DNA from: Chryseobacterium piscicola
GTDB taxonomy: Bacteria; Bacteroidota; Bacteroidia; Flavobacteriales; Weeksellaceae
Reading direction: 5' to 3'
Assembly (NCBI RefSeq): GCF_900156685.1
Contig: NZ_FTOJ01000010.1
Span: 46,893 to 110,892 of the forward strand
Length of the DNA stretch: 64,000 bases
The notes beneath the pieces were generated by a model that was not told the origin of the DNA, did not search any database, and saw nothing but the letters and a program-made list of their open reading frames with translations. The position numbers and the translations under genes are program-made. Position 1 is the first letter of the stretch. Every line of letters starts with the position of its first letter. Positions 52,640 through 61,460 of the stretch are shown here, piece after piece.

Positions 52640-53224
52640 GTGAATCTAGCGAGCAAAAACAATTTGGTGTTTTGGATGCTTCACTTATGAAAACCAATTA
52701 GGTGGTTTTACAAGTCCTTTTTTCTATAAACTTCGAGTTGCTTATCGGTACGGAAGATTTGTACCAAGAGATGAAAAGTTTTTTTTCAGAATGAAAACCA
52801 GTTTTATTTACAAGACTTTACATAAGGTGTTCTTAAGAAAACAGGCTTAAATAATTATTGTATTACTATCTCTCTTGAAATAAAATGGGTTCTCAATCCT
52901 AAATATGTGGAGAATGAAAACGTAAAAAATATTGACAGCAGGAAAACTCAGCTCTACATTGTTGCAGGTTTGTATGGTAGAGGAAGAGTGAATAGCTTTA
53001 TTTATAACAGATTTTCTATTGATTATTCTGAAAGAATTGTAGAGAGAGAAACGGTAAATAATGACGTCAATAATTTTCTTTTTGGAGGTAAATTAGCAAT
53101 CGGATAAAGAGACGTAGGTTTATATATTCAGAAAGATTTTAACCCGATATTCAACAATCAAGCATTGCTTACAAACAAATATGGTTTTCAAGTAGGAGTA
53201 GAATTGATGAGTATTAATTTTTAA
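52640..53224 (+). pseudogene. Decayed outer-membrane protein gene
   Basis: Fragments in several frames can be joined: NPKYVENENVKNIDSRKTQL, YIVAGLYGRGRVNSFIYNRF and a run ending FLFGGKLAIG. A stop follows at 53105-53107, then RDVGLYIQKDFNPIFNNQAL to a final GVELMSINF. The alternating strands and terminal Phe suggest a beta-barrel outer-membrane protein. In related genomes ECF sigma genes are often followed by such proteins, so this looks like a dead two-gene locus. Confidence 0.6.
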
Positions 53225-53395
53225 ATTCACATTTTAATTAACTTAATATTAAATTATTAGTAATTTTAAATACCTAATTATATTTAAAATATATCATGAT
53301 TTTGAATTATTTGATTTTAAAACATACTTACAAAAACTATCTTTTTTTTTGTACTTTGGCATTCTGAGATTCAGTAAAAATTGTAGAATAAAGTA

Positions 53396-53785
53396 ATGAA
53401 AAATTTACAGCTTTTAGGATTGGTTTTGGTCGTGGTGGGTAGCTTTCTTCCTCTTGTTCATGTTCCTATCATAGGAAACTGGAATTATTGGCAGCTGGAT
53501 CATTATCTGGCAATTTTTTGCTGGATATTCTGTGCATGCGCAGTTTTTGGAATTGCAAATAACCGCTCGGTTTTAGTTAACACTTTTGCCGTATTTTTGT
53601 TGATACTTTTTGTATTTACTTTATTTGCAGTAAAATATCAAGCGTCAAGCTACTTCAGTTTTTTACCTTTAAAATCTTGGACGAATGCTTTAGCCGGAAC
53701 CGTAAAGTTACAATGGGGATGGTTAATAGAGTTTTTTGGGGCTCTCATTATGCTTTTTGCTAAAAATAAACAGAAATCGAAATGA
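53396..53785 (+). CDS. Small membrane protein, four predicted helices
   Basis: 129 residues. Hydrophobic segments: LLGLVLVVVGSFLPLVHVPI, LAIFCWIFCACAVFGIANN, TFAVFLLILFVFTLFAVK and WGWLIEFFGALIMLFAKN. No catalytic motif is seen. It precedes the thiolase gene by 51 bp on the same strand. Family not recognised. Confidence 0.65.
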   Translation: MKNLQLLGLVLVVVGSFLPLVHVPIIGNWNYWQLDHYLAIFCWIFCACAVFGIANNRSVLVNTFAVFLLILFVFTLFAVKYQASSYFSFLPLKSWTNALAGTVKLQWGWLIEFFGALIMLFAKNKQKSK

Positions 53786-53836
53786 TTTTTTGTCATTCAA
53801 TTCAATTAAATATTAATAAATAAAATTAAAAAAAAT

Positions 53837-55015
53837 ATGAAAGAAGTATTCATTGTTTCCGCAGTAAGAACTCCAATAGGAAGTTTCATGGGAAGTTTAT
53901 CAACAGTTCCAGCTACAAAACTGGGCGCTGCAGCGGTAAAAGGAGCTTTAGATAAAATTAATTTAGATCCGAAAAACGTTCAGGAAATCTATATGGGGAA
54001 TGTTCTCCAAGCAGGTGAAGGTCAGGCACCGGCTCGTCAGGTTGCTTTAGGTGCAGGACTTTCAAACGAAACTCCGTCTACTACAATCAATAAAGTATGC
54101 GCTTCAGGAATGAAGGCTGTTACAATGGCAGCACAAGCGATAAAAGCGGGTGACGCAGATGTGATCGTTGCAGGAGGTATGGAGAATATGTCAATGGTTC
54201 CACATTATTACAATGCAAGAAACGCAACCAAATTGGGTGATGTAAAAATGCAGGACGGAATGGTTTTAGACGGTCTTACAGACGTTTACAACAAAGTACA
54301 CATGGGAGTTTGCGCAGAAAAATGTGCTACCGATTATAGTTTTTCAAGAGAAGATCAAGACAATTTTGCCATCGAGTCTTATAAAAGATCTGCAAAAGCT
54401 TGGAGCGAAGGAAAATTTGCTGAAGAAGTTGTTCCTGTATCAATTCCACAAAGAAAAGGAGATCCTGTAATTTTTGCTGAAGATGAAGAGTATAAAGCGG
54501 TAAATTTCGACAGAATGCCAACGCTTCCAACAGTATTCAAAAAAGAAGAAGGAACAGTAACAGCAGCTAATGCATCTACTTTAAATGATGGTGCTTCTGC
54601 CTTAATCCTTGTTTCTAAAGAGAAAATGGAAGAATTAGGATTAAAACCTTTAGCAAAAATTGTTTCTTATGCTGATGCAGCTCACGAGCCTGAAAACTTT
54701 ACAACAGCGCCTTCAAAAGCTTTACCGATTGCTCTTAAAAAAGCTGGTTTAGAAATTTCAGACATCAATTTTTTTGAATTTAATGAAGCATTTTCTGTAG
54801 TTGCTTTGGCAAATAATAAAATCTTAGGATTGGATGCTGCAAAAGTAAACGTAAACGGTGGAGCAGTAGCTTTAGGACATCCGCTGGGTAGTTCAGGTTC
54901 AAGAATTATTGTTACCTTGATCAATGTTTTGAAGCAAAACAACGGTAAATATGGTGCTGCAGCTATCTGTAACGGTGGCGGAGGAGCATCTGCAATCGTT
55001 ATTGAAAATATGTAA
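53837..55015 (+). CDS. Acetyl-CoA acetyltransferase / thiolase
   Basis: 392 residues. Active-site Cys in NKVCASGMKAVTMAAQAIKA near 90, the thiolase motif NVNGGAVALGHPLGSSGSRI near 340 with His, and the second Cys in AAICNGGGGASAIVIE near 380. All three catalytic residues are present, with length typical of a biosynthetic or degradative thiolase. It makes or cleaves acetoacetyl-CoA and so can feed the mevalonate pathway; the GHMP kinase at 56.9 kb fits. Confidence 0.95.
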   Translation: MKEVFIVSAVRTPIGSFMGSLSTVPATKLGAAAVKGALDKINLDPKNVQEIYMGNVLQAGEGQAPARQVALGAGLSNETPSTTINKVCASGMKAVTMAAQAIKAGDADVIVAGGMENMSMVPHYYNARNATKLGDVKMQDGMVLDGLTDVYNKVHMGVCAEKCATDYSFSREDQDNFAIESYKRSAKAWSEGKFAEEVVPVSIPQRKGDPVIFAEDEEYKAVNFDRMPTLPTVFKKEEGTVTAANASTLNDGASALILVSKEKMEELGLKPLAKIVSYADAAHEPENFTTAPSKALPIALKKAGLEISDINFFEFNEAFSVVALANNKILGLDAAKVNVNGGAVALGHPLGSSGSRIIVTLINVLKQNNGKYGAAAICNGGGGASAIVIENM

Positions 55016-55020
55016 GTTTT

Positions 55021-55230
55021 ATGAAAACTAAATTTGCCATTATTGTTTTTTTAGTCGGCGCTCTAATTAATATTTTGGGTGCATGGCTTAAAATTACTCA
55101 CATTTCGCTGGGCCCATTTAATGGAAATATATGTTTAACGATAGGTTCTATAGTACAAGGTTTAGGCATTTTGCTTCTAATTTATAAACTTTTGACGACT
55201 CAAAAATTGAAAGATTTGCTGAATAAGTAA
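55021..55230 (+). CDS. Small two-helix membrane protein, GldL-like motif
   Basis: 69 residues. Two membrane helices: FAIIVFLVGALINILGAWLK then ITHISLGPFNGN, and LTIGSIVQGLGILLLIYKL. The pattern G.....GA..KI.H and a final basic tail (TTQKLKDLLNK) resembles the N-terminal membrane part of GldL, a T9SS motor protein, but it lacks the large cytoplasmic domain. It begins 5 bp after the thiolase gene. Confidence 0.55.
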   Translation: MKTKFAIIVFLVGALINILGAWLKITHISLGPFNGNICLTIGSIVQGLGILLLIYKLLTTQKLKDLLNK

Positions 55231-55254
55231 AGGCATTACCATAAATTAATATTC

Positions 55255-55303
55255 AAAACCATTAAGAATTATTCTTTTTTTAAGTATAATCTTAATGGTT
55301 TTT
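55255..55303 (+). terminator. Terminator after the small membrane gene
   Basis: AAACCATTAAGA and TCTTAATGGTTT with a long AT loop, followed by TTTCTATTTTT. Confidence 0.75.
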
Positions 55304-55304
55304 C

Positions 55305-55312
55305 TATTTTTG
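55305..55312 (+). promoter_or_regulatory. -7 promoter element of the UMF1 transporter
   Basis: TATTTTTG, 20 bp before the ATG at 55333; the start upstream at 55312 would lie inside the promoter. Confidence 0.6.
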
Positions 55313-55332
55313 TGCAAATAATTAGTTTGAAA

Positions 55333-56811
55333 ATGTCTGAAACTGAAATTCAACCAACTCAAAATATAAAAAATAACCCTAAAATCATGAAAGCCTGGGC
55401 AGTATATGACTGGGCAAACTCTGTTTATTCGCTGGTTATTACCTCTGCTATTTTCCCGATTTATTATTCGAGTCTTACTACATCGTACAACAAGAAAGTT
55501 TGGGTAGCCGAGGCAAAAGAATTTCAGGAAATTCCGGTTCGAAATATGATTACAATTTTCGGAGATTCTTATGAGCCGGATGCTGTTCTTAGTTTTTCTT
55601 ATGCCTTGTCTTTTCTGTTGGTGGTACTTTTATCTCCCGTTTTATCTTCTTTAGCAGATACTATTGGTAATAAAAAATCTTTTTTACAATTTTTCTGCTA
55701 TCTGGGAGCAACTTCGTGTATGGGATTGGCCATGTTTACAGGTATGAATACCGTTTTTCTAGGTTTATTATTCAGTATTACTGCAAGCGTTGGCTTTTGG
55801 GGAAGTTTGGTTTTTTACAACTCTTTTTTACCAGATATTGCAACACCAGATCAACAAGATGCATTGTCTGCAAAAGGGTTTATCTATGGCTATATAGGCT
55901 CTGTAGTGCTGCTAATTATCTGTCTTTTTTTAATACAAGGAATTACAAAAGATCCACACATCAAAAATATACTCACACGATCTAGTTTTTTACTTACTGG
56001 AGCTTGGTGGTTTGGTTTCTCACAATATACCTTCAAACACATTCCTCAATTTGGAAATGTAAAAGAAAAACTTCCGAAAGATTTGGTACTTTTAAACTAC
56101 AAAAATATCTTCAAAAGACACAAAGAGCAAGGAGGTTTTTTTGAGGTTTTAAAAGACAATATCAGTTTCTACAAAGATATTGCTAAAGAGAGTTTCAGAG
56201 AATTATTCAGAGTGGGAAACAAGCTTTTTAAAGACAAAGCATTGAAGTTTTTCCTTTCTAGTTTTTTCTTTTACAGTGTGGGCATGCAAACTATTTTCTT
56301 AATGGCAGTTCCGTTCGGAAGTACAGTGATTTTCCCTAAAGATGCTGATAAATATAAGTTAATCATCACTATTTTAGTAATTCAGATTATTGCAATTTTT
56401 GGAGCGTTCTTATTTTCAAAATTGTCTAAGAAAATCGGGAACAAAAACGTGATTACAATTGCTGTAATTATTTGGATTATCTGCTGTCTTTCTGCTTATT
56501 CTTTAAACAAAGAAAACCCTAATCTACAACTTCAGTTTTACGGTTTGGCTGGTCTAATAGGTTTGGTAATGGGAGGTCTTCAGGCCATGTCTAGATCTAC
56601 CTACTCCAAACTTTTACCAGAAAATTCAATGGAAAATACAACATATTTTAGTTTCTATGATGTTTTAGAAAAGATAGCAATCATCTGCGGAATGCTTATT
56701 TTCAGTATATTTATTCAGAAGTTTCACAATATGCAATATGCGTTTATCACAATGTCAGCATTTTTTGCGGTGGGAGCCATTTTAATTAGATTTTTAAAAT
56801 CAAAAATTTAA
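55333..56811 (+). CDS. MFS transporter, UMF1 (Atg22-like) family
   Basis: 492 residues from ATG 55333 (MSETEIQPTQNIKNNPKIMK). The UMF1 signature AWAVYDWANSVYSLVITSAI is at the start, then SPVLSSLADTIGNKKSF and the final AMSRSTYSKLLPENSMENTT with FFSFYDVLEK. Twelve membrane helices. Family members are proposed amino-acid or small-molecule exporters; the substrate is unknown. Confidence 0.88.
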   Translation: MSETEIQPTQNIKNNPKIMKAWAVYDWANSVYSLVITSAIFPIYYSSLTTSYNKKVWVAEAKEFQEIPVRNMITIFGDSYEPDAVLSFSYALSFLLVVLLSPVLSSLADTIGNKKSFLQFFCYLGATSCMGLAMFTGMNTVFLGLLFSITASVGFWGSLVFYNSFLPDIATPDQQDALSAKGFIYGYIGSVVLLIICLFLIQGITKDPHIKNILTRSSFLLTGAWWFGFSQYTFKHIPQFGNVKEKLPKDLVLLNYKNIFKRHKEQGGFFEVLKDNISFYKDIAKESFRELFRVGNKLFKDKALKFFLSSFFFYSVGMQTIFLMAVPFGSTVIFPKDADKYKLIITILVIQIIAIFGAFLFSKLSKKIGNKNVITIAVIIWIICCLSAYSLNKENPNLQLQFYGLAGLIGLVMGGLQAMSRSTYSKLLPENSMENTTYFSFYDVLEKIAIICGMLIFSIFIQKFHNMQYAFITMSAFFAVGAILIRFLKSKI

Positions 56812-56829
56812 AGTATGAATGGCTTAAAA

Positions 56830-56862
56830 TTTGTTAATATTCAGCACAATAGCTTAACTTTG
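56830..56862 (+). promoter_or_regulatory. Promoter of the GHMP kinase operon
   Basis: TTTG at 56830-56833 and TAACTTTG at 56855-56862 are 21 bp apart, a full match to the Bacteroidota consensus. The ATG follows at 56883. Confidence 0.75.
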
Positions 56863-56882
56863 TATAAATATTTAAACACAAA

Positions 56883-57809
56883 ATGACGAACCCTTTATTT
56901 TACGCAAAAATTATCCTTTTCGGAGAGTATGGAATGATAGAAGATTCGCAAGGTCTTGTAGTTCCTTACAGTTTTTATAAAGGCACACTAAAATTTTCAG
57001 ATTCAGATTCAGAATTTGAAAAAAAATCTAATGATCACTTAAAGAAATACGCAGAATATCTTCAGAATCTAGCTCTTCCGGAGCAATTCAAATTAGATAT
57101 CAATCGTTTTAAAGAAGATATTTTAAAAGGACTTTTTTTTGATTCTAATATTCCCCAAGGCTATGGTGTAGGAAGTTCGGGAGCATTGGTAGCAGCTATT
57201 TTTGAAAAATATTGTTTCACAAAACACAATCCGGATAGCATTTCCAAAGACGACCTTAAAAATATAAAAGCTGTTTTTGGGGAAATGGAGAGTTATTTTC
57301 ACGGAAAAAGTTCAGGTATGGATCCTTTGATTTGTTACATGAACCTACCCATTCTTATCGAAAGCAAAGAAAATTTAGGTAAAGTAGCAATCCCGAAAGG
57401 AGAAGAAGGAAAAGGAGCAATTTTTCTTATAGACTCAGGAATCACAGGGGAAACCGGACCAATGATTCAAATTTTCTTTGAAAAAATGAAAACTGAAGGT
57501 TTCCGTAAAACTTTGAAAGAAGAATTTATTCGATACAACAATGCGTGTATTGATTCTTTCCTGAAAAAAGATATGAATCCTTTCTTCAGAAACCTAAAAA
57601 AGCTTTCTCACTGGGCATACGAAAATTTTCGTCCCATGATTCCCGAAAGTATTTTCAATATCTGGAAAAAAGGGTTAGATTCAAATGCTTATTACCTTAA
57701 GCTTTGTGGAAGTGGCGGTGGTGGCTACATTTTAGGTTTTACAAAAGATTACGAAAAGGCAGAAAAAATGCTTGAGGGCTTCGATAAAGAAGTGATTTAT
57801 AGATTCTAA
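56883..57809 (+). CDS. GHMP kinase, mevalonate kinase-like
   Basis: 308 residues. KIILFGEYGMIEDSQGLVVP at the start is the GHMP motif 1. Motif 2 is PQGYGVGSSGALVAAIFEKY near 96 (P.G.G.GSSG), and motif 3 is LKLCGSGGGGYILGF near 277. The phosphate-loop and galactokinase folds are complete. It probably phosphorylates mevalonate in isoprenoid synthesis; the exact step is inferred. A prenyltransferase gene follows after 13 bp. Confidence 0.9.
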   Translation: MTNPLFYAKIILFGEYGMIEDSQGLVVPYSFYKGTLKFSDSDSEFEKKSNDHLKKYAEYLQNLALPEQFKLDINRFKEDILKGLFFDSNIPQGYGVGSSGALVAAIFEKYCFTKHNPDSISKDDLKNIKAVFGEMESYFHGKSSGMDPLICYMNLPILIESKENLGKVAIPKGEEGKGAIFLIDSGITGETGPMIQIFFEKMKTEGFRKTLKEEFIRYNNACIDSFLKKDMNPFFRNLKKLSHWAYENFRPMIPESIFNIWKKGLDSNAYYLKLCGSGGGGYILGFTKDYEKAEKMLEGFDKEVIYRF

Positions 57810-57822
57810 AAAATTTTCAGGA

Positions 57823-58749
57823 ATGGGTTCTGAAAAAAATTCTTTACCAATACATCCGCCATCAAAATCACTATTCTACAGATTTTCTCAGTTTGTGGGA
57901 TTTCTGTTGGGAGCAAGATTTTTTGTTGCAATACTTCTTACTTTCGCACTCTATGTTTCAACATTTTTTCTCTTTAACCAGGATGAAAATTTCAGGAATT
58001 TTGTCTTTGATTTTAAAGTTCACGGCATTATTTTTTGTACAGTTCTCACGATTTTAGCTGGTGGAATTATCAATCAATTTTACGATGTAGAAAAAGATCA
58101 TATTGTAAAACCTTTCAGAAGTAGGATTCAGAGCTTTATTAAACAAAAATATTTTCTATATATTTATCTCTTCCTCTCAATTATTTCACTAGGAATAGCC
58201 ACTTTTATATCTCATCGAGTTTTACTTTTTTTCTTATTTTACCAGTTTGTTATGTGGTATTATAGCCACAAACTAAGTAGAATATTAGTTGTAAATAACC
58301 TCACTTTTGTAGCATTAACGCTTTATCCTTTTTTCGGAATGATGGTTTATTACCAAACATTTTCTAAAAAAGTTTTATTGATGGCAATTTTTTTGTTTTT
58401 GGTTTTATTAATCATTGATATTGTAAAAGATACATTGACAAAAAAGGTAGATAATGTTTTTGGATATACTACAATTCCAAACTTTTTTTCAAGAAAAGTA
58501 GCAAACACCAGCATTATCTCACTCCTCATTACCGCAATGTTCGTTTCTGCGAAAATTATTGATAAAAGCGGGCTTATAGGCTTCATGGCATATTATTTTG
58601 CCTCAAGTTTATATGTTTTTACTATTTGTGTTTTTTTAATTATCAATTCCAACAGACGAAACAAATTTATTACGCTTAATATTTTAAGGTTTTGGCTATT
58701 CATTGGTATTGTTTCAATGCTGCTTAATGGTATTTACGAGAAAATCTGA
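57823..58749 (+). CDS. UbiA-family prenyltransferase
   Basis: 308 residues. Nine or so membrane helices. The substrate motif in the first loop is NQFYDVEKDHIVKPFRSR, the N..xD..xD form of UbiA. The second aspartate motif is LIIDIVKDTLTKKVDNVFGY near 197. The length and FRSR spacing resemble the geranylgeranylglycerol-phosphate or related synthases of Bacteroidota. It attaches a prenyl chain to an unidentified acceptor. It is in an operon with the GHMP kinase. Confidence 0.88.
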   Translation: MGSEKNSLPIHPPSKSLFYRFSQFVGFLLGARFFVAILLTFALYVSTFFLFNQDENFRNFVFDFKVHGIIFCTVLTILAGGIINQFYDVEKDHIVKPFRSRIQSFIKQKYFLYIYLFLSIISLGIATFISHRVLLFFLFYQFVMWYYSHKLSRILVVNNLTFVALTLYPFFGMMVYYQTFSKKVLLMAIFLFLVLLIIDIVKDTLTKKVDNVFGYTTIPNFFSRKVANTSIISLLITAMFVSAKIIDKSGLIGFMAYYFASSLYVFTICVFLIINSNRRNKFITLNILRFWLFIGIVSMLLNGIYEKI

Positions 58750-58779
58750 AATAATTTTTAGTAGCATTAATGATTTGTT

Positions 58780-58787
58780 TACATTTG
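58780..58787 (+). promoter_or_regulatory. -7 promoter element of the proline dehydrogenase gene
   Basis: TACATTTG, 24 bp before the ATG at 58812. Confidence 0.6.
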
Positions 58788-58811
58788 CAAAAATCTAATC
58801 TAACTTAAATA

Positions 58812-59978
58812 ATGTCTATTTTTAACGACACTAAAGTTGCATTTGCTGACAAAAGCGATGCGCAGTTGAGAAAAGCGTACTGGATGTTCAAAATGATTGA
58901 GCAACCTACACTTACCAGTCTTGGTACTTCGATTCTTAATTTTACCGTTCACAACAATTTTCCTTTCGTGAAAAGTGTTGTGAAAACTACACTCTTCGAG
59001 CAGTTTTGCGGTGGCGAAACGCGTGAAGAAAGTATGAAAGCAGTAAAGCAACTCTTCAAAAGAGGTGTTGGAAGTATTTTCGATTATTCTATTGAGGGTA
59101 AAGAAGATGAAGAAACTTTTGACTCTGTTTGTCAGGAAATTAAGGATATTATTAAATTTTCTGTAGGAAATCCTGCCATTCCTTTTATAGTGTTCAAACC
59201 TACTGCATTTGGTAGAATTGATTTGTACGAGGCTGTTGGTAAGGGTTCTGAGCTTACTTCAAGTCAGAAAGAGGAATGGATGAGAGTGGTAAAAAGATTT
59301 GATGAAGTTTGTAAACTTTGCCATGAACACAGCAAAAAAGTAATGGTAGATGCTGAAGAAACCTGGATGCAAGATGCAGCCGACCGTCTTTGCGAAGAGA
59401 TGATGGAGAAATATAATCGTGAAAAACCCATTGTTTGGAACACCATTCAAATGTACAGAACCGGCCGTCTGGAGTATATGGAGCAGAATCTTCAGAGAGC
59501 AAAAGAACGTAATTATTTCATCGGTTATAAGATTGTGCGCGGTGCTTATATGGAGAAAGAAAGAGCTAGAGCTTTGGAAAAAGGATATGATGACCCTATT
59601 CAACCAACAAAGGAAGCTTCGGATAAAAATTATAACGCAGGAATTGATTTTGTAATGCAAAATTTACAGAAAGTTTCCGCATTTTTTGGTACTCACAATG
59701 AGGTTTCTTCTGAGTTGGTCATGGATAAAATGAAAAATAAAGGAATAGAAAATAATCATTCAAACATCTATTTTGGGCAGCTTTATGGGATGAGTGATAA
59801 CATTAGTTTCTACCTTTCTGATAAAGGCTATAATGTTGCTAAATATTTACCTTATGGGCCTGTAAAAGATGTTGTTCCTTATCTTACAAGAAGAGCCAGA
59901 GAAAATACTTCTGTTGCCGGACAAACTGGTAGAGAATTGGGCTTAATTAAAAAGGAATTGGATAGAAGGAATAAATAA
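58812..59978 (+). CDS. Proline dehydrogenase
   Basis: 388 residues. The PRODH barrel has FCGGETREESMKAVKQLFKR, VMVDAEETWMQDAADRLCEE, QMYRTGRLEYMEQNLQRAKE and GYKIVRGAYMEKERARALEK. The FAD-contacting FGTHNEVSSELVMD and the final YLPYGPVKDVVPYLTRRARE, a PRODH signature (Y.PYG......YL.RR..EN), complete it. It oxidises proline to 1-pyrroline-5-carboxylate. The partner P5C dehydrogenase is separate, not fused. Confidence 0.94.
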   Translation: MSIFNDTKVAFADKSDAQLRKAYWMFKMIEQPTLTSLGTSILNFTVHNNFPFVKSVVKTTLFEQFCGGETREESMKAVKQLFKRGVGSIFDYSIEGKEDEETFDSVCQEIKDIIKFSVGNPAIPFIVFKPTAFGRIDLYEAVGKGSELTSSQKEEWMRVVKRFDEVCKLCHEHSKKVMVDAEETWMQDAADRLCEEMMEKYNREKPIVWNTIQMYRTGRLEYMEQNLQRAKERNYFIGYKIVRGAYMEKERARALEKGYDDPIQPTKEASDKNYNAGIDFVMQNLQKVSAFFGTHNEVSSELVMDKMKNKGIENNHSNIYFGQLYGMSDNISFYLSDKGYNVAKYLPYGPVKDVVPYLTRRARENTSVAGQTGRELGLIKKELDRRNK

Positions 59979-59997
59979 TCATACTTTTAAATAGATA

Positions 59998-60028
59998 AAG
60001 CTTCGCAATACTGCGAAGCTTTTTTTTA
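59998..60028 (+). terminator. Terminator of the proline dehydrogenase gene
   Basis: AAGCTTCGCA and TGCGAAGCTT with an ATAC-type loop, followed by T6. It can also serve the convergent leftward gene that ends at 60067. Confidence 0.85.
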
Positions 60029-60066
60029 GTGTAAAATTTTGAGCTAAAATTATTGTAAAATTGAGT

Positions 60067-60600
60067 TTAAGGCTCAAAACTTTCAAATTTTCCGTTTTCA
60101 TAGAATAAAACAATACGTTTTATTTTACTACATTGATTTTCAATGACTTGACTAAGTATTTTATCGTTGGAATTTTCTAATCGCTGAGAATCGAATATTT
60201 TTTCTGAAGGTTTACGCTCGTACGCTGTATTAGATTCTAAAGCTCTTTCTGTGATTATCGTTTTTTCCTGCTTTGGTTGATCGTAAATTTTTTCCTCTTC
60301 CTCATCAATAATTAAAGTGAAAAGATCGGGAAGAGAGGTGGGCTTAGATTTTTCATCTGTAATTTCTTCTTCATCTGGAAGTTCAGATTTCAACATTTCG
60401 CCATCACCATTCACTAGCCAATCCCATAAAATCTCAGGAAAGCGAGATTTTATTTTAATAATAAATTCTAATGATGGCTTATTTCTTCCCGATGTCACAT
60501 GAGAAATTGATGAACGTTGTACATCAACTTCATCCGCAAATTCTGAAGGAGTAAAACCAGAATATTCTATAACTTTTGAAATTCTCTCATTTAAACTCAT
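60067..60600 (-). CDS. XRE-family HTH protein with long acidic linker
   Basis: 177 residues. The HTH (residues 1-60) reads RISKVIEYSGFTPSEFADEV, DVQRSSISHVTSGRNKPSLE, with PEILWDWLVNGDGEMLK after it. This is the same architecture as the Mu-like repressor at 4402 (HTH then W/NWL..G.G.M), but here a long acidic linker rich in E and P follows and ends in a short helix. It is a chromosomal regulator type common in Chryseobacterium. Upstream lie TTACAAATGTAA sites that overlap its -7 element. Confidence 0.8.
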   Translation of the reverse strand: MSLNERISKVIEYSGFTPSEFADEVDVQRSSISHVTSGRNKPSLEFIIKIKSRFPEILWDWLVNGDGEMLKSELPDEEEITDEKSKPTSLPDLFTLIIDEEEEKIYDQPKQEKTIITERALESNTAYERKPSEKIFDSQRLENSNDKILSQVIENQCSKIKRIVLFYENGKFESFEP

Positions 60601-61436
60601 AAAATAAACGTTAAATAATATATTACAAATGTAAATATTAAATTTACAACTAACAAATACAAATGTAAATAAAATTACACTTTATTGTATACAAAAGTAA
60701 AACAGTTAAATGTCTGTAAAATAACATGTTATATATATCAAAATTTTTTAGGACTATAAATTCCAATTTTATTCCACATAAAGTCAAAAGGATTTTTGTC
60801 TTAAAGTATCAGATGAAGTAAATTATTTAAATAAAATTTTTGTGAATACTAAATATTGTAGTCTTTCATTAATTTTCTGTAAACGACTTCTATCAGACAT
60901 TTTTTGATGTCTAAACAGAGCATAGAGTAGGAGACAGGCTGCAAATGTTTTTAAAGCAATTTTAAAGCGAATTGTAAGGTTCATAAACGAATAAATAATG
61001 TTTTATCTATATGCAAACAGCCTTTTAAAAGGAGTTTTAAAGGATATTAAGAGACGCTTCATTCAAATTAAACACGATTTCATTATACTATCTTACAGAT
61101 TCTATTTAAATCTTATTTCTACAGCAATTTTTAAAGTTATAAACAAAAAATAAAACTGTTTACATTTGTAACTCGCTAAAATATTACGAATTAATCCACA
61201 TTTTAAATGTTTAGCGTTTTTACACGCAAAAGACAGTTTTTAAGCGCTTTTACACTTAAAGTAAATATATAATTAGACTTTAGTTGAAGTTTATATTTGT
61301 TTGATTATCTGTTATTTATGTTTATGTAATTAAATTATTATCAATTAACATTTTTATCAACAGACATTATGTCAATTTACATCGTTTGAATCATTTACAA
61401 ATGTTAATTTTTTAATTTTCTAAAATTGTAGTATTT
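60601..61436. promoter_or_regulatory. Gene-free 836-bp regulatory stretch with TTACAAATGTAA repeats
   Basis: No gene is supported. Copies of TTACA-AAT-GTAA or its inverse occur at 60624-60635 (24 bp before the XRE start), 60659-60669, 61160-61171 (inverted) and, with one insertion, 61395-61407. Two of them contain the minus-strand -7 box TACATTTG. Two direct copies of AGCG-TTTTACAC also occur near 61215 and 61245. It could be an autoregulatory region or tandem promoters. Confidence 0.45.
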
Positions 61437-61439
61437 TTG
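61432..61439 (+). promoter_or_regulatory. -7 promoter element of the M14 peptidase gene
   Basis: TATTTTTG, 21 bp before the ATG at 61461. It overlaps the TTG at 61437, which therefore is not a start. Confidence 0.6.
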
Positions 61440-61460
61440 AACGATGTAAATTACCATGCA

